This document shows, piece after piece, positions 8,578 through 16,971 of a stretch of 64,000 nucleotides of DNA. Source of the DNA: Actinoplanes ianthinogenes (lineage in GTDB: Bacteria; Actinomycetota; Actinomycetes; Mycobacteriales; Micromonosporaceae). The translations under genes were made by a program, and so were the position numbers. The notes below the pieces were generated by a model that was not told the DNA's origin, ran no database searches, and saw only the letters and a list, made by a program, of their open reading frames with translations. The stretch covers positions 4,357,501-4,421,500 of the forward strand of contig NZ_AP023356.1 in NCBI RefSeq assembly GCF_018324205.1. Reading direction: 5' to 3'. The first letter of the stretch is position 1. The number at the start of each line of letters is the position of its first letter.

Positions 8578-8770
8578 GGCCTCGCGCGGCATGCGAAGCG
8601 GACCGCGACGCGCGTTCAGCGTGCCGGGAGTGCCGTCGGTCTCGCGACGCGCGCAGAAGCGGACCGCGACGCGCGGGGCGGACTCTGACCACAGCTCGGA
8701 GTCCGCGTGATGCGGACTCGGGACGGGGCTGTTGCTTCTGAGGACCGCGCTAATGCGTACAAAAATGGGG
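8578..8770 (-). repeat. right arm of long inverted repeat, region A
   Basis: Reverse complement matches 7679-7869 block by block. Each arm also contains an internal partial direct repeat of the GGTCCGCTTC...GCGAG motif about 70 bp apart. The outer block GGGACGGGGCTGT...GCGTAC also has a counterpart at the right edge of region C (about 57570-57608). Confidence 0.8.
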
Positions 8771-8802
8771 TTGCGGAGAGGCGACCGAAGGCGGTCCGGG
8801 GA

Positions 8803-9789
8803 TCACCGGCTGAACCATTTCGCGAAGAAGCCGGTCTTGCGGGTGTGGACCGTCGGCGTCTCGTCGTTCTGGGTCGGTGTCGTGGGGGCGATCGGGCGTG
8901 GCCGCGGCGGCAGGTACGTCGACGAGGAGCGGTAGACCGTCGGGGACGGGGCCGGCGCGTTCGGGTCCAGGTGCAGGTTGGTGAGCTGGTGGTGCAGCTC
9001 CTGAGCGGAGGGGCGGCCGCGTGGGTCGCTGTGCATGCCGCGGCGCAGCACCTCGGTGAGCGAGCGCGGGACGCCGGGCAGGTCCGGGATCGGCTCGTCG
9101 AACAGGTTCATCAGGGTGATCAGGCTGGGGCTGCGGTCGGTCTGCCAGCGGGGCGGGCGACCATACATGATCGCGTAGAGCGTGGCGCAGAGCGAGTAGA
9201 CGTCGGCGGCGCTGGACGGGCTCTCGTGCCGGAACATCTCCGGTGGCGCGTAGGCCGGGGTCAGCACCTCGAGCGTGACCGACGAGTCGCGCATCTCGCC
9301 CAGCACGGCCAGGCCGAAGTCGGCCAGCACCGCCTGGTTGAACTGCGAGTACAGGATGTTGGCCGGTTTCACGTCGCGGTGAAGCACGCCGTTGGCGTGG
9401 GTGTGCACCAGCGCGTCGGCGATCTTGACGCCGACGTCCCGGGTCTCGGCCGGGCTGAGCGGCTTGACCCGCATCCGGTCGAGGTAGGAGCCGTCGCAGA
9501 GCTCCATGATCAGGTAAGGGTGCTGGTCGACCGTGACACCCACGTCGAACAGGTCGACGACGTGCGGATGCGACGACATCCGCCCCGCGGCCCGCGCCTC
9601 CCGCAGGAATCGGGCCTGGTCACGGGCATTGTCAAGGGTCCGGTTCTCCATCTTGATGGCGACCTCGCGCCCGACGGAGTCCTGGGTGGCCCGGTAAACG
9701 GTGGCATAGCCACCACGGGCCATGACCGACAAGCCGGACATGCCCGGGACGTAGGGCACGGGCAGGGCGCCAGGCGGTGTCTCCGTCAC
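8803..9789 (-). CDS. cytosolic serine/threonine protein kinase
   Basis: 328 residues. The kinase domain spans about 15-270 with the invariant lysine in VAIKM, the catalytic loop HRDVKPANIL, the metal loop ADFGLAV and the PPE of the activation segment (PAYAPPEMF). The Gly-rich loop is MARGGYATVY. The C-terminal ~60 residues are Pro/Thr/Ser-rich and basic at the end (KTGFFAKWFSR). No transmembrane segment or PASTA domain is present, unlike PknB, so it is probably soluble. It lies 31 bp downstream of the cyclase/ATPase gene on the same strand, which suggests co-transcription and a shared signalling role. GTG start. Confidence 0.93.
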   Translation of the reverse strand: MTETPPGALPVPYVPGMSGLSVMARGGYATVYRATQDSVGREVAIKMENRTLDNARDQARFLREARAAGRMSSHPHVVDLFDVGVTVDQHPYLIMELCDGSYLDRMRVKPLSPAETRDVGVKIADALVHTHANGVLHRDVKPANILYSQFNQAVLADFGLAVLGEMRDSSVTLEVLTPAYAPPEMFRHESPSSAADVYSLCATLYAIMYGRPPRWQTDRSPSLITLMNLFDEPIPDLPGVPRSLTEVLRRGMHSDPRGRPSAQELHHQLTNLHLDPNAPAPSPTVYRSSSTYLPPRPRPIAPTTPTQNDETPTVHTRKTGFFAKWFSR

Positions 9790-9820
9790 GGCTTAGAAAA
9801 TACGCCAGGCATCGGGAAGA

Positions 9821-12800
9821 TCATCCCGGCACGTCAGACGCGTAGGCGACAGTTTCCGCCGGAGCCGGTTCGACCCCGGTGATCGCCAGGGTGTCGCGCA
9901 GTTCCTCGGCGGCGGTCCGCTCGCTCGCCTGCTCGGTCGAGTGCGCCAATCGCACCGCCTCCTCGGCCGCCACCCGGGCCTCCACGCACCGGTCCGCGGC
10001 GGCCAGCACCCGGGCCCGGACCATGGCCGCGACCACCCCGCTGCGCACGTCCTCGGCCGGCACGTCGCGGGCCCGCTCGATCCAGGTCAGCGCGGACTCC
10101 ACCCGGCCCTCGGCGAGCAGGGCCGACGCGTACGACGCCAGCGCGTGCCGCCGGGAGAACAGCAGCGACGGCGACGAGGTGTCACTCGCGATCGGCGCCA
10201 GCAGCCCGATCGCGGTGCTCGCGTCGCCCGCCCGGGTCCGCGCCTCGGCGAGCAGCACCCGCGGCCCGACCTGGGCCGGGGCCAGCGCGTTGTGCGGCTC
10301 GACCGCGGTCATCACCCGCCGGGCGTCGGCCTCGGCGGTGGCCAGGTCACCCCGCTGCAACGCGACGAACCCGTGCAGCGTGCCGGCCATCCCGAGCAGC
10401 AACGGGTGCCCGGTCTTGTCGGCGAACCAGAGCGCGTCGCCGAGCAGGTCGGCGGCGTGGTCGAACTCGCCCAGCCCGCGGGCGATCGCGCCGCGCACCA
10501 CCATGGCGAGCCCGCAGCCCCAGTCGTCGGCGACCTCCTGGAACTCGCGATATGCCCGCCGCGCCTGGCTGTCGGCCGCGCCCAGGTCGCCCAGCTCGGC
10601 CGCGGCGTACGCCTCCACCACCCGCAGCGTCCCGACCGCCCAGCCCTCACCGACCCGGTCACCGAACGGCAGGAAGATCCGGGCCAGCCGGCGCGCCTCC
10701 TGCAATCGGCCGGCCAGCAGCCGGGCGAACGCCGTGGTGCCGCGCAGCCAGGACCGCCCGACCGGGTCGCCGAGCTCGGCGAAGAGCCGCGCGGCCCGCC
10801 CCAGCACCGCGTCGGTGCCGGCGAAGTCGCCCCGGGTGGTGGTCACCCAGGCGAGATTCTGCAAGGCCCAGGCCTGGCCGTGCCGGTCGCCGGCGGCCAG
10901 CGTCACCTGGTACGCCGCGGCGAACCGGCTGCTCGCCTGGCTCAGCTTGCCGTTCAGGAAGTCGGCCATGCCGAGCCGGCGCATCGCGTTCGCCCGCTCC
11001 GGCAGCAGCTGCGCCTCGGTGGCCACCTCCAGGGCCTCCTGCCAGGCGGCCACCGCGCGGCTGCCGTCGCCGAGCGCCTCGTAGGCCCGGCCGGACACGA
11101 TCATCGCCTCGGCCCGGCACACCGGGTCGTCGACGGCTCGATCGGTGATCTTCTGGCCGTACGCCAGCGCCTCCTCGGCCCGCCCCAGCCGCAGCAGCGC
11201 CCGGGCCAGCACCAGCTGATCGGGCAGCGGCAGCTCGCCGCCGGCCAGCACGGTGGCCCGCTCGGCGTACTCGATGGCGGCGGCCGGCTCGATGTTGGCC
11301 AGCGCGCGCCGGGCCATCCGGCCGAGCGCGGCCACGGCGAGCCCGGCCACCTCGCGGACCGCGGCGTCGGGGCGCAGCCGGACCGCGTCGGCCAGCTCGA
11401 TCGCCGCCTCGGCGTGGGCGGCCACGAAGGCGTCCCGATCGTTGTCGGTCAGGCTCAACCGGGTGGCGCCGTCCGGATATCTGCTGACCGTCTCCGGGGC
11501 CGCCCAGGTCGCCAGGTAGGCGTGCCGCTCGGCCAGGTCGGCCTTGCCGATCCCGGCATAGGCCGCCTCCCGCATCAGCGGGGTGGTGAACTGGAAACCG
11601 CCCCGGCTGCGGTGGATCATGCGGCGTTGCAGCAGCTCGTCGACGGCGCGTTCGAGCTCGGCGGCCGGGTCGGCGTCGCCCGGCGCCTCGGCCAGCGGAC
11701 GGCGCTCGTGCAGCGCCTCGAGCACCCCGCTGGGCACCGTGGTGCCGGCCACCGAGGCGTCCCGCAGCACCGCGCGCGGCTCGGCGGAGAGCGCGTCGAT
11801 ACGCGCGGCGAGCACCGCGGCCAGGTCACGGGAGAGCAGCTGGCGGCCCAGCGAACCGGCCGCGAGCTGCCACTTGCCGGCCGCGTTGGCGCCCACCGCC
11901 GGGGTCAGCGCGCCCCGCTCCATCAGCAGGGTGACCATCTCGGCCAGGTAGAACGGGTTGCCCTGGGCGGTGGCGAGCAGCCGGTCGATGTCCGGCTGCG
12001 GCAGTTTCCCGCCGTTCAAGTACGACGTGAGCAGTCGCGCCGCGTCCGCCCCGCGCAACGGCGGCAGGGTGTGCACCTCGGCGTCGGCGAGATGGGTCAG
12101 CGCCCCGGCGGTACGCACCAGCTCCGGCCGGCCGAGCAGCAGCACCACCACCGGGCCCTCCAGGCTCGACAGCGTGCTGCCCAGCGCGTCGACCGTGGTG
12201 GCGGTGGCGTCGTGCAGGTCGTCGACGATCACCATCAGCGGGGCGGTGGTGGCCATCGCGTTCAGCAGGTCGGCGACGGCGACCGAGATCGCCTCGGCGT
12301 CCACCCGCTTGGCGCTCGGCGGCCAGTCGGCGGGCGCGGCCGGGCCACCCGGGTTGACCGGGGTCTCCCCGTAACCGAGCAGGACCAGCAGCCGGTCGGT
12401 GTCCAGCACGACGCCGAGCCGCTGGCCGACCTTGCGCAGCCGCTCCTCGACGACCGTGCGGCCGACCGTGGTGACCACGTCCTTGGGCAGGCCGGCGGCC
12501 TTGCGGACCAGGTCGGCCAGGGGCGCGTAGCGGCGCCGCTCGCCGAACGCGCGGCAGCGCACCCGCAGCACCCGGGCGCCGCCCGCCTGATAACCCGCGG
12601 CCAGCCGTTTCACCTCGCCGGCGAAGCGGGACTTGCCGATCCCGGCCTCCGCGGTCATCACCAGCACCCGGGGCGTGCCCGAGTCGATCGCCTCGGCCAG
12701 CCGCCCGGAGACCCGGCCCAGCTCGGCCTCCCGGCCCACGAACGGCGCCTCGTCGCCCAGGCCGGACCGGGTGCCCGGAGCATCGTGCAGGCCGAGCAGC

Positions 12801-13429
12801 TCGTAGGTCGGGACCGGCTCACGTTTGCCCTTGAGCCGCAGCGGGCGCAGCTGCCGCCAGGAGGCGACGTGCCGGGTGCCGTTACTGGTCCGCTCCCCGG
12901 CGTAGACCGTGCCGACCGCGGCGGCGTCGGCCAGCCGGGCGGCGGTGTTCACGGTGTCCCCGATGACGGTGTATTCGATGCCGGCCTGCATGCCGGCGAC
13001 CACCTCACCGGTGTTCAGCCCGACCCGCAGGCCGAGCGGTGCGCCGCCGCCGCGCTCGTCGTCGAGCACCCGGCGGACCGCACGCTGCATGCTCAGCGCC
13101 GCCCGGACCGCCCGCTCGGCGTCGTCCTCGTGCGCCACCGGCGCGCCGAAGACCGCCATGATCCCGTCACCGGTCAGCTTGTCGACGTGCCCGCCGAACG
13201 TCTTGACCGCGCCGGCCAGCGCCGCGAGCACCCGGTCGGTGACCGCGCCGACCCGCTCCGGGTCGAGGTCCTCGGACCAGGAGGTGAAGTCGGAGAGGTC
13301 GCCGAAGAGCACGGTGACGATCCGCCGCTCGGCGGCGGGCAGCGCGGCGGCGGCCGGCAGGGCCGAGCCGCAGTGGTGGCAGAAGCGCGCACCGGGAACG
13401 GCGACGGTTCCGCACACGGGGCAGGTCAC
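9821..13429 (-). CDS. class III adenylate cyclase-AAA/STAND ATPase-TPR signalling protein with N-terminal zinc ribbon
   Basis: 1202 residues. Order: zinc ribbon CPVCGTVAVPGARFCHHCG (2-20); cyclase domain (~35-210); ATPase with Walker A AEAGIGKSRFA and Walker B-like LMVIVDDLHD (~245-600); then a long TPR-like helical region to the end. Cyclase residues look complete: metal aspartates in FGDLSDFT and LTGDGIMAVFG, the purine-selecting Lys in DKLTGDG and Asp in VIGDTVN, and the transition-state Asn and Arg in DTVNTAARL, so adenylate cyclase activity is predicted. The GTG start overlaps the stop of the upstream hydrolase gene by 4 bp. With Crp nearby and a kinase just downstream it may form a cAMP signalling module (inference). 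Confidence 0.92.
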   Translation of the reverse strand: MTCPVCGTVAVPGARFCHHCGSALPAAAALPAAERRIVTVLFGDLSDFTSWSEDLDPERVGAVTDRVLAALAGAVKTFGGHVDKLTGDGIMAVFGAPVAHEDDAERAVRAALSMQRAVRRVLDDERGGGAPLGLRVGLNTGEVVAGMQAGIEYTVIGDTVNTAARLADAAAVGTVYAGERTSNGTRHVASWRQLRPLRLKGKREPVPTYELLGLHDAPGTRSGLGDEAPFVGREAELGRVSGRLAEAIDSGTPRVLVMTAEAGIGKSRFAGEVKRLAAGYQAGGARVLRVRCRAFGERRRYAPLADLVRKAAGLPKDVVTTVGRTVVEERLRKVGQRLGVVLDTDRLLVLLGYGETPVNPGGPAAPADWPPSAKRVDAEAISVAVADLLNAMATTAPLMVIVDDLHDATATTVDALGSTLSSLEGPVVVLLLGRPELVRTAGALTHLADAEVHTLPPLRGADAARLLTSYLNGGKLPQPDIDRLLATAQGNPFYLAEMVTLLMERGALTPAVGANAAGKWQLAAGSLGRQLLSRDLAAVLAARIDALSAEPRAVLRDASVAGTTVPSGVLEALHERRPLAEAPGDADPAAELERAVDELLQRRMIHRSRGGFQFTTPLMREAAYAGIGKADLAERHAYLATWAAPETVSRYPDGATRLSLTDNDRDAFVAAHAEAAIELADAVRLRPDAAVREVAGLAVAALGRMARRALANIEPAAAIEYAERATVLAGGELPLPDQLVLARALLRLGRAEEALAYGQKITDRAVDDPVCRAEAMIVSGRAYEALGDGSRAVAAWQEALEVATEAQLLPERANAMRRLGMADFLNGKLSQASSRFAAAYQVTLAAGDRHGQAWALQNLAWVTTTRGDFAGTDAVLGRAARLFAELGDPVGRSWLRGTTAFARLLAGRLQEARRLARIFLPFGDRVGEGWAVGTLRVVEAYAAAELGDLGAADSQARRAYREFQEVADDWGCGLAMVVRGAIARGLGEFDHAADLLGDALWFADKTGHPLLLGMAGTLHGFVALQRGDLATAEADARRVMTAVEPHNALAPAQVGPRVLLAEARTRAGDASTAIGLLAPIASDTSSPSLLFSRRHALASYASALLAEGRVESALTWIERARDVPAEDVRSGVVAAMVRARVLAAADRCVEARVAAEEAVRLAHSTEQASERTAAEELRDTLAITGVEPAPAETVAYASDVPG

Positions 13430-14256
13430 AGCCGGTCCAAACCGTCGGCCCCCGCCGCTGATTCCCGTTCCAGATGATCGATCTGGGCGGCCGCCGACCA
13501 CTCCGCGGCGAACCGCACCCGCGGATCGATGTCCGGGTAGACCACGTCGACCACCGCCTCCGGTGTCCGCGCGCCGGCCGCCATCGCGGCCCTGACCTGC
13601 GCGAGCCGCTCCATCCGGTGACTCAGATATTCCCCGGCGAGGGCCGCGGTGTCGTGCCGGGCCGGTCCGTGGCCGGGCAGCATCAGGACATTTTCGTACG
13701 CCCGGAGCACCTCGAGACTAGCCAGGTAGGAACTCAGGTCCCCGTCCGGCGCGGCCACCACCGTGGTCCCGCGGCCCAGAATCGTGTCACCGGTGAACAT
13801 CACGCGCTCGCCCTCACACTCGACGAGAAAGCACACCGAATCCCTGGTGTGCCCCGGAGTGTCCAGGACGTGTATTTCCAACCCGTTCCCACCGAGGCTC
13901 TCGTTGGGGTCCAACGGCTCACCGTGCAGGCAGTGAGCCGGGTCGGCGGCCAGGATCGCGGTGCCGCCGAGCAGCTCGGAGAGCCGCTCGGCGCCCTCGA
14001 CGTGATCGTGATGACCGTGCGTGATCAGGATGAACTGGAACGGCCCGCGCTCGGCGATCCGGAGCAGGTGCTCCTCGTCCAGCGGTCCGGGATCGATCAC
14101 CGTCCCGAACGCCGCGCCGGGCGCCCGCAAGATCCACGTGTTCGTGCCGTCGAGCGTCATCGGGCCCGGGTTGGGAGCACGTAGCAGCGACACCCAACCC
14201 GGCAGCCGGTCGACGGACGGATTTCCCGTGGCCGACGCGGGCTCAGCACCCCCCAT
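13426..14256 (-). CDS. metallo-beta-lactamase-fold hydrolase
   Basis: About 276 residues. The dinuclear zinc site is clear: THGHHDHVEGA (HxHxDH), the downstream His in LDTPGHTRDSVCF, the Asp of MFTGDTILG and the His of LPGHGP. The N-terminal TLDGTNTWIL is typical of the LACTB2/glyoxalase-II-like branch. Reaction and substrate are unknown; candidates are thioester hydrolysis or RNA processing. I took ATG 14256 because family similarity begins there; upstream starts at 14283 and 14316 are possible. Synteny points to Rv3677c, which in M. tuberculosis lies next to crp; here ~9 kb separates them. Its stop overlaps the cyclase start (GTGA). Confidence 0.88.
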   Translation of the reverse strand: MGGAEPASATGNPSVDRLPGWVSLLRAPNPGPMTLDGTNTWILRAPGAAFGTVIDPGPLDEEHLLRIAERGPFQFILITHGHHDHVEGAERLSELLGGTAILAADPAHCLHGEPLDPNESLGGNGLEIHVLDTPGHTRDSVCFLVECEGERVMFTGDTILGRGTTVVAAPDGDLSSYLASLEVLRAYENVLMLPGHGPARHDTAALAGEYLSHRMERLAQVRAAMAAGARTPEAVVDVVYPDIDPRVRFAAEWSAAAQIDHLERESAAGADGLDRL

Positions 14257-14351
14257 GCCGAGAATCGTACGTCGCGATTCCATGGTGAGCCGAGACACGA
14301 TGTCCGTTCCGGTCACCTTGGGTGATCAAACCCGGCCGAACCCGGCCAACC

Positions 14352-14837
14352 TCACTGCACTTCGGCGATCACGTCGACCTCGACCGGCGCGCCCAGCGGC
14401 AACTCGGCCACCCCGACCGCGCTGCGGGCGTGCCGCCCCTGCTCGCCGAGCACGTCGCCGAAGAGGTTGGACGCGCCGTTGATCACGGCCGGCTGACCGG
14501 TGAAGCCCGGCGCGGACGCCACGAAGCCGCCCACCTTGACGATCTTCACGAGCCGGCCCAGCCCGACCAGGCCCTCGATCGCGGCCAGCGCGTTCAGCGC
14601 GCAGATCTTGGCCAGCTCGGCGGCCTCCTCGGCGGTCACGTCGTCGCCGACCTTGCCGGTGCGCAGCAGCTTCCCGTCGACGATCGGCAGCTGGCCGGAG
14701 ACGTAGACATAGTTGCCGGACTGCACGGCCGGCACGTAGGACGCCAGCGGCGGCACCACGGTCGGCAGGGTCAGGCCCAGCTCGGCCAGTTTCGCGTACG
14801 CGTCGACGCCGCCCTCCCCGGCGACCGGCGTGGTCAC
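14352..14837 (-). CDS. RidA/YjgF-family protein
   Basis: 161 residues. RidA proteins deaminate reactive enamine/imine intermediates. The fold is recognisable from SGNYVYVSGQLPIVDGKL, AELAKICALNALAAIEG, GGFVASAPGFTGQPAVINGAS and the C-terminal SAVGVAELPLGAPVEVDVIAEV, which carries the conserved Arg-proximal SAVGV and PxxxPVEV strand. In the archetype the catalytic Arg sits in a CTR-like motif; here the matching place is GGFVAS, so this belongs to a RidA-like subgroup rather than strict RidA. The GTG start overlaps the DUF4177 stop by 4 bp, giving a two-gene operon as at Rv3678c/Rv3678A. Confidence 0.88.
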   Translation of the reverse strand: MTTPVAGEGGVDAYAKLAELGLTLPTVVPPLASYVPAVQSGNYVYVSGQLPIVDGKLLRTGKVGDDVTAEEAAELAKICALNALAAIEGLVGLGRLVKIVKVGGFVASAPGFTGQPAVINGASNLFGDVLGEQGRHARSAVGVAELPLGAPVEVDVIAEVQ

Positions 14838-14989
14838 GACTTCGGCCGCTTCATGTAGGCGACCAACTGCTCGGGGTTGGGACCCGGCACTACCTGGACC
14901 AGCTCCCAGCCTTCCTCGCCCCAGTTGTCGAGGATCTGCTTGGTCGCGTGTACCAGCAGGGGCACGGTCACGTACTCCCACTTCTGCAT
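14834..14989 (-). CDS. DUF4177 small protein
   Basis: 51 residues, MQKWEYVTVPLLVHATKQIL onward, with the family's WEY start and the DNWGEEGWELVQVVP core. A strong AAGGAGT ribosome site precedes the ATG. Function is unknown. Synteny with Rv3678A and the overlap with the RidA-like gene suggest the two act together. Confidence 0.9.
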   Translation of the reverse strand: MQKWEYVTVPLLVHATKQILDNWGEEGWELVQVVPGPNPEQLVAYMKRPKS

Positions 14990-15107
14990 GGCTCGGACAC
15001 TCCTTAGTCGGGTACCGGCACAGCTTAGGGCTCTTCGTTCCTGACGGTTGGCTAGGCTGAGCCGGAAAAGCACGTACAGCGCACAAGCCATCGCGGAGGG
15101 TGACGTG

Positions 15108-15944
15108 ATGCAGCTACCGCGGGACGGTGAGCCGGGCCATCCGGAGCCACCGCCGTCGCCCGATCCCGAGCCGCCGACCCCGATCCCGCCGGCCGAGCCG
15201 ATCCCGGTGCCCGAGCCGCCGCACCGCGGGCGGCACGCCTCGCCCGACGAGACGCTCGCCCACGATCTGACCATGGAGCACCCCGTGGTGCCGGCCGCCG
15301 GCTGGCATCAGCCGCCGGCCCACGGCCCGTGGCACGCCCAGCACGAACGGCCCGGCGAGTGGCAGTACCCGCCGCCCGAGCACCTGGCGTGGGAGCACTC
15401 CCCGCCGGCCGAGGTGCAGCCGCCCGAGCCGGAGCCGATCTGGGTCAGCCGGCCGGGCGACACCGAGTCCTGGCAGGTGCCGCGGCGCCTCGGGGCGGCC
15501 GCCTCGCGCCGCTCCTCGCTCTTCGTCTCGCTGGCGCTGGCCGCCACCCTGGCGCTCTGCGGCGGCGGCGCGGTCTCGGCGTACTTGCTGTACCGGGACG
15601 CCGACAACCCCGGCTCGCCGGACCCGGCCACCGCGGTAAACCGGTTCCTCACCGCGGTCTACACCCAGCAGGACGCCGGCGCCGCCGAGGACCTGGTGTG
15701 CCGCAAGTCTCGGGACGAGACCCGCCTCACCGACCGGGTGCAGCAGATCCGCAGCTACGCCGACGGCTACGAGGGCGCCGTGTTCCGCTGGGACGACCCG
15801 GCAGTGACCAGCAGCGACGAGGGTGAGGCCGAGGTCGGCGTGCGGGTGGTGATGTCCACCGAGGACGAGAAGGCGGCCGCGCAGGATCTCCAGTTCACCG
15901 TGGTGCGCAAGAGCGGCTGGCTGGTCTGCGAAGTCTCCGGCTGA
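15108..15944 (+). CDS. proline-rich single-pass membrane protein with extracytoplasmic C-domain
   Basis: 278 residues. The N-terminal ~140 are very Pro/Glu/His-rich (a cytoplasmic low-complexity tail), followed by one transmembrane helix (SSLFVSLALAATLALCGGGAV) and a ~100-residue external domain, PATAVNRFLTAVYTQQDAGAA through GWLVCEVSG. The domain resembles the NTF2-like/DUF4878 lipoprotein-type folds by its NRFLTAVYxxD start and two Cys (LVCRK and LVCEV). Start ATG 15108 follows GGAGGG. Function unknown; it lies just upstream of the ArsA pair on the same strand. Confidence 0.75.
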   Translation: MQLPRDGEPGHPEPPPSPDPEPPTPIPPAEPIPVPEPPHRGRHASPDETLAHDLTMEHPVVPAAGWHQPPAHGPWHAQHERPGEWQYPPPEHLAWEHSPPAEVQPPEPEPIWVSRPGDTESWQVPRRLGAAASRRSSLFVSLALAATLALCGGGAVSAYLLYRDADNPGSPDPATAVNRFLTAVYTQQDAGAAEDLVCRKSRDETRLTDRVQQIRSYADGYEGAVFRWDDPAVTSSDEGEAEVGVRVVMSTEDEKAAAQDLQFTVVRKSGWLVCEVSG

Positions 15945-15979
15945 CCAACCGTTTTTCCAAAAGCCGTAACGTGGGAGAC

Positions 15980-16933
15980 ATGGGCGAGCATCACGGCAAC
16001 TGGCCGGAGCGATTGCACATCGTGACCGGTAAGGGCGGCACCGGTAAGACGAGCGTCGCGGCCGCTCTCGCGCTGGGCCTGGCCGCCGGTGGCCGCCGCA
16101 CGCTGCTGGTCGAGGTGGAGGGCCGGCAGGGCATCGCCCAGCTGTTCGGCGTCGACCCGCTGCCGTATTCGGAGCGCCGGATCACCACGACCACCGGGGG
16201 CGGCGAGGTCCGCGCCCTGCCGGTCGACCCCGAGGAGGCCCTCCTCGAATACCTGGACATGTTCTACAAGCTCGGCGCCGCCGGCCGGATGCTGCGCAAG
16301 GTCGGCGCCATCGACTTCGCCACCACGATCGCGCCGGGCCTGCGCGACGTGCTGCTCACCGGCAAGGTCAAGGAGGCCACCACCCGCTCGTCGGACGGCC
16401 GCCGGACCTACGACGCGGTGATCCTGGACGCCCCGCCCACCGGCCGGATCGGCCGCTTCCTGAACGTGACGGCGGAGACCGCCAAGCTGGCCAAGATGGG
16501 CCCGATCAAGACCCAGAGCGACGGGGTGTCCTCGCTGCTGCGCTCGCCGATGACCACGGTGCACGTGGTCACCCTGCTCGAGGAGATGCCGGTGCAGGAG
16601 ACGCTCGACGCGATCGACGAGCTGCGCGAGCTGGGCATCCCGGTCGGCCGGATCATCCTGAACGGCGCCCGGCCGCCGCTGCTGGCCGGCGGCAAGGTGA
16701 CCAAGGCGGAGATCAAGCGGGGCCTGGTCGCGGCCGGCCTGCCCGCCGCGCCGGCCACCGTCGGCCGGCTGGCCGCCGAGGCGCAGGCGCACCTGACCCG
16801 GCGCGAGCTGGAGGAGTCGCTGCGGCACGACCTGACCGAGCGGGGCCGCCCGATGGTCGAGCTGCCGCAGTTGCCCGACGGTATGGACCGGGCTGGGTTG
16901 GATGTCCTCGCCAGTCGTCTGATGAGTGTTTGA
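15980..16933 (+). CDS. ArsA/GET3-family ATPase, first of a pair
   Basis: 317 residues. The P-loop GKGGTGKTSVA is the deviant Walker A of the ArsA/MinD class with signature Lys. The switch-like AVILDAPPTGRIGRFLN carries the DxPPTG motif typical of ArsA ATPases, and LLVEVEGRQGIAQLFG is the A' region. Actinobacteria carry two adjacent copies (Rv3679/Rv3680), which may function as a heteromeric anion-transport or membrane-protein targeting ATPase; a role in metabolic redox balance has been proposed. No arsB or arsenic gene is nearby. The start could be GTG 15971 or ATG 15980. Confidence 0.9.
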   Translation: MGEHHGNWPERLHIVTGKGGTGKTSVAAALALGLAAGGRRTLLVEVEGRQGIAQLFGVDPLPYSERRITTTTGGGEVRALPVDPEEALLEYLDMFYKLGAAGRMLRKVGAIDFATTIAPGLRDVLLTGKVKEATTRSSDGRRTYDAVILDAPPTGRIGRFLNVTAETAKLAKMGPIKTQSDGVSSLLRSPMTTVHVVTLLEEMPVQETLDAIDELRELGIPVGRIILNGARPPLLAGGKVTKAEIKRGLVAAGLPAAPATVGRLAAEAQAHLTRRELEESLRHDLTERGRPMVELPQLPDGMDRAGLDVLASRLMSV

Positions 16934-16971
16934 TCACCCCACGTCCGATCAAGTCCCCTTACTCTGGAGTA

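Larger units (their letters stand above)
7679..8770. repeat. nested repeat region A: inverted arms enclosing a palindrome array
   Basis: This 1.1-kb space lies between the 3' ends of the convergent carboxylase (ends 7672) and kinase (ends 8803) genes and has no credible coding frame. It is one large imperfect inverted repeat: arms of ~190 bp at 7679-7869 and 8578-8770 enclose seven 53-bp palindromes. The outer ends begin 7 bp past one stop codon and stop 33 bp short of the other. The same palindrome family occurs at 24149-24437 and 57079-57454. Confidence 0.85.

Noticed and set aside
7687..8692. Several short frames (61-125 codons) in region A
   Set aside because: They follow the palindromes and inverted arms, have no ribosome sites, and translate into Arg/Pro-rich sequence typical of non-coding GC-rich DNA.
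9941..13477. 1178-codon open frame on the plus strand
   Set aside because: It is the antisense shadow of the cyclase/ATPase gene. High GC at third positions keeps the opposite frame open; no family motifs or start signal.
14352..15086. Long form of the RidA-like protein
   Set aside because: The first ~80 residues are the DUF4177 gene read in another frame; GTG 14837 with a 4-bp overlap is the natural start.
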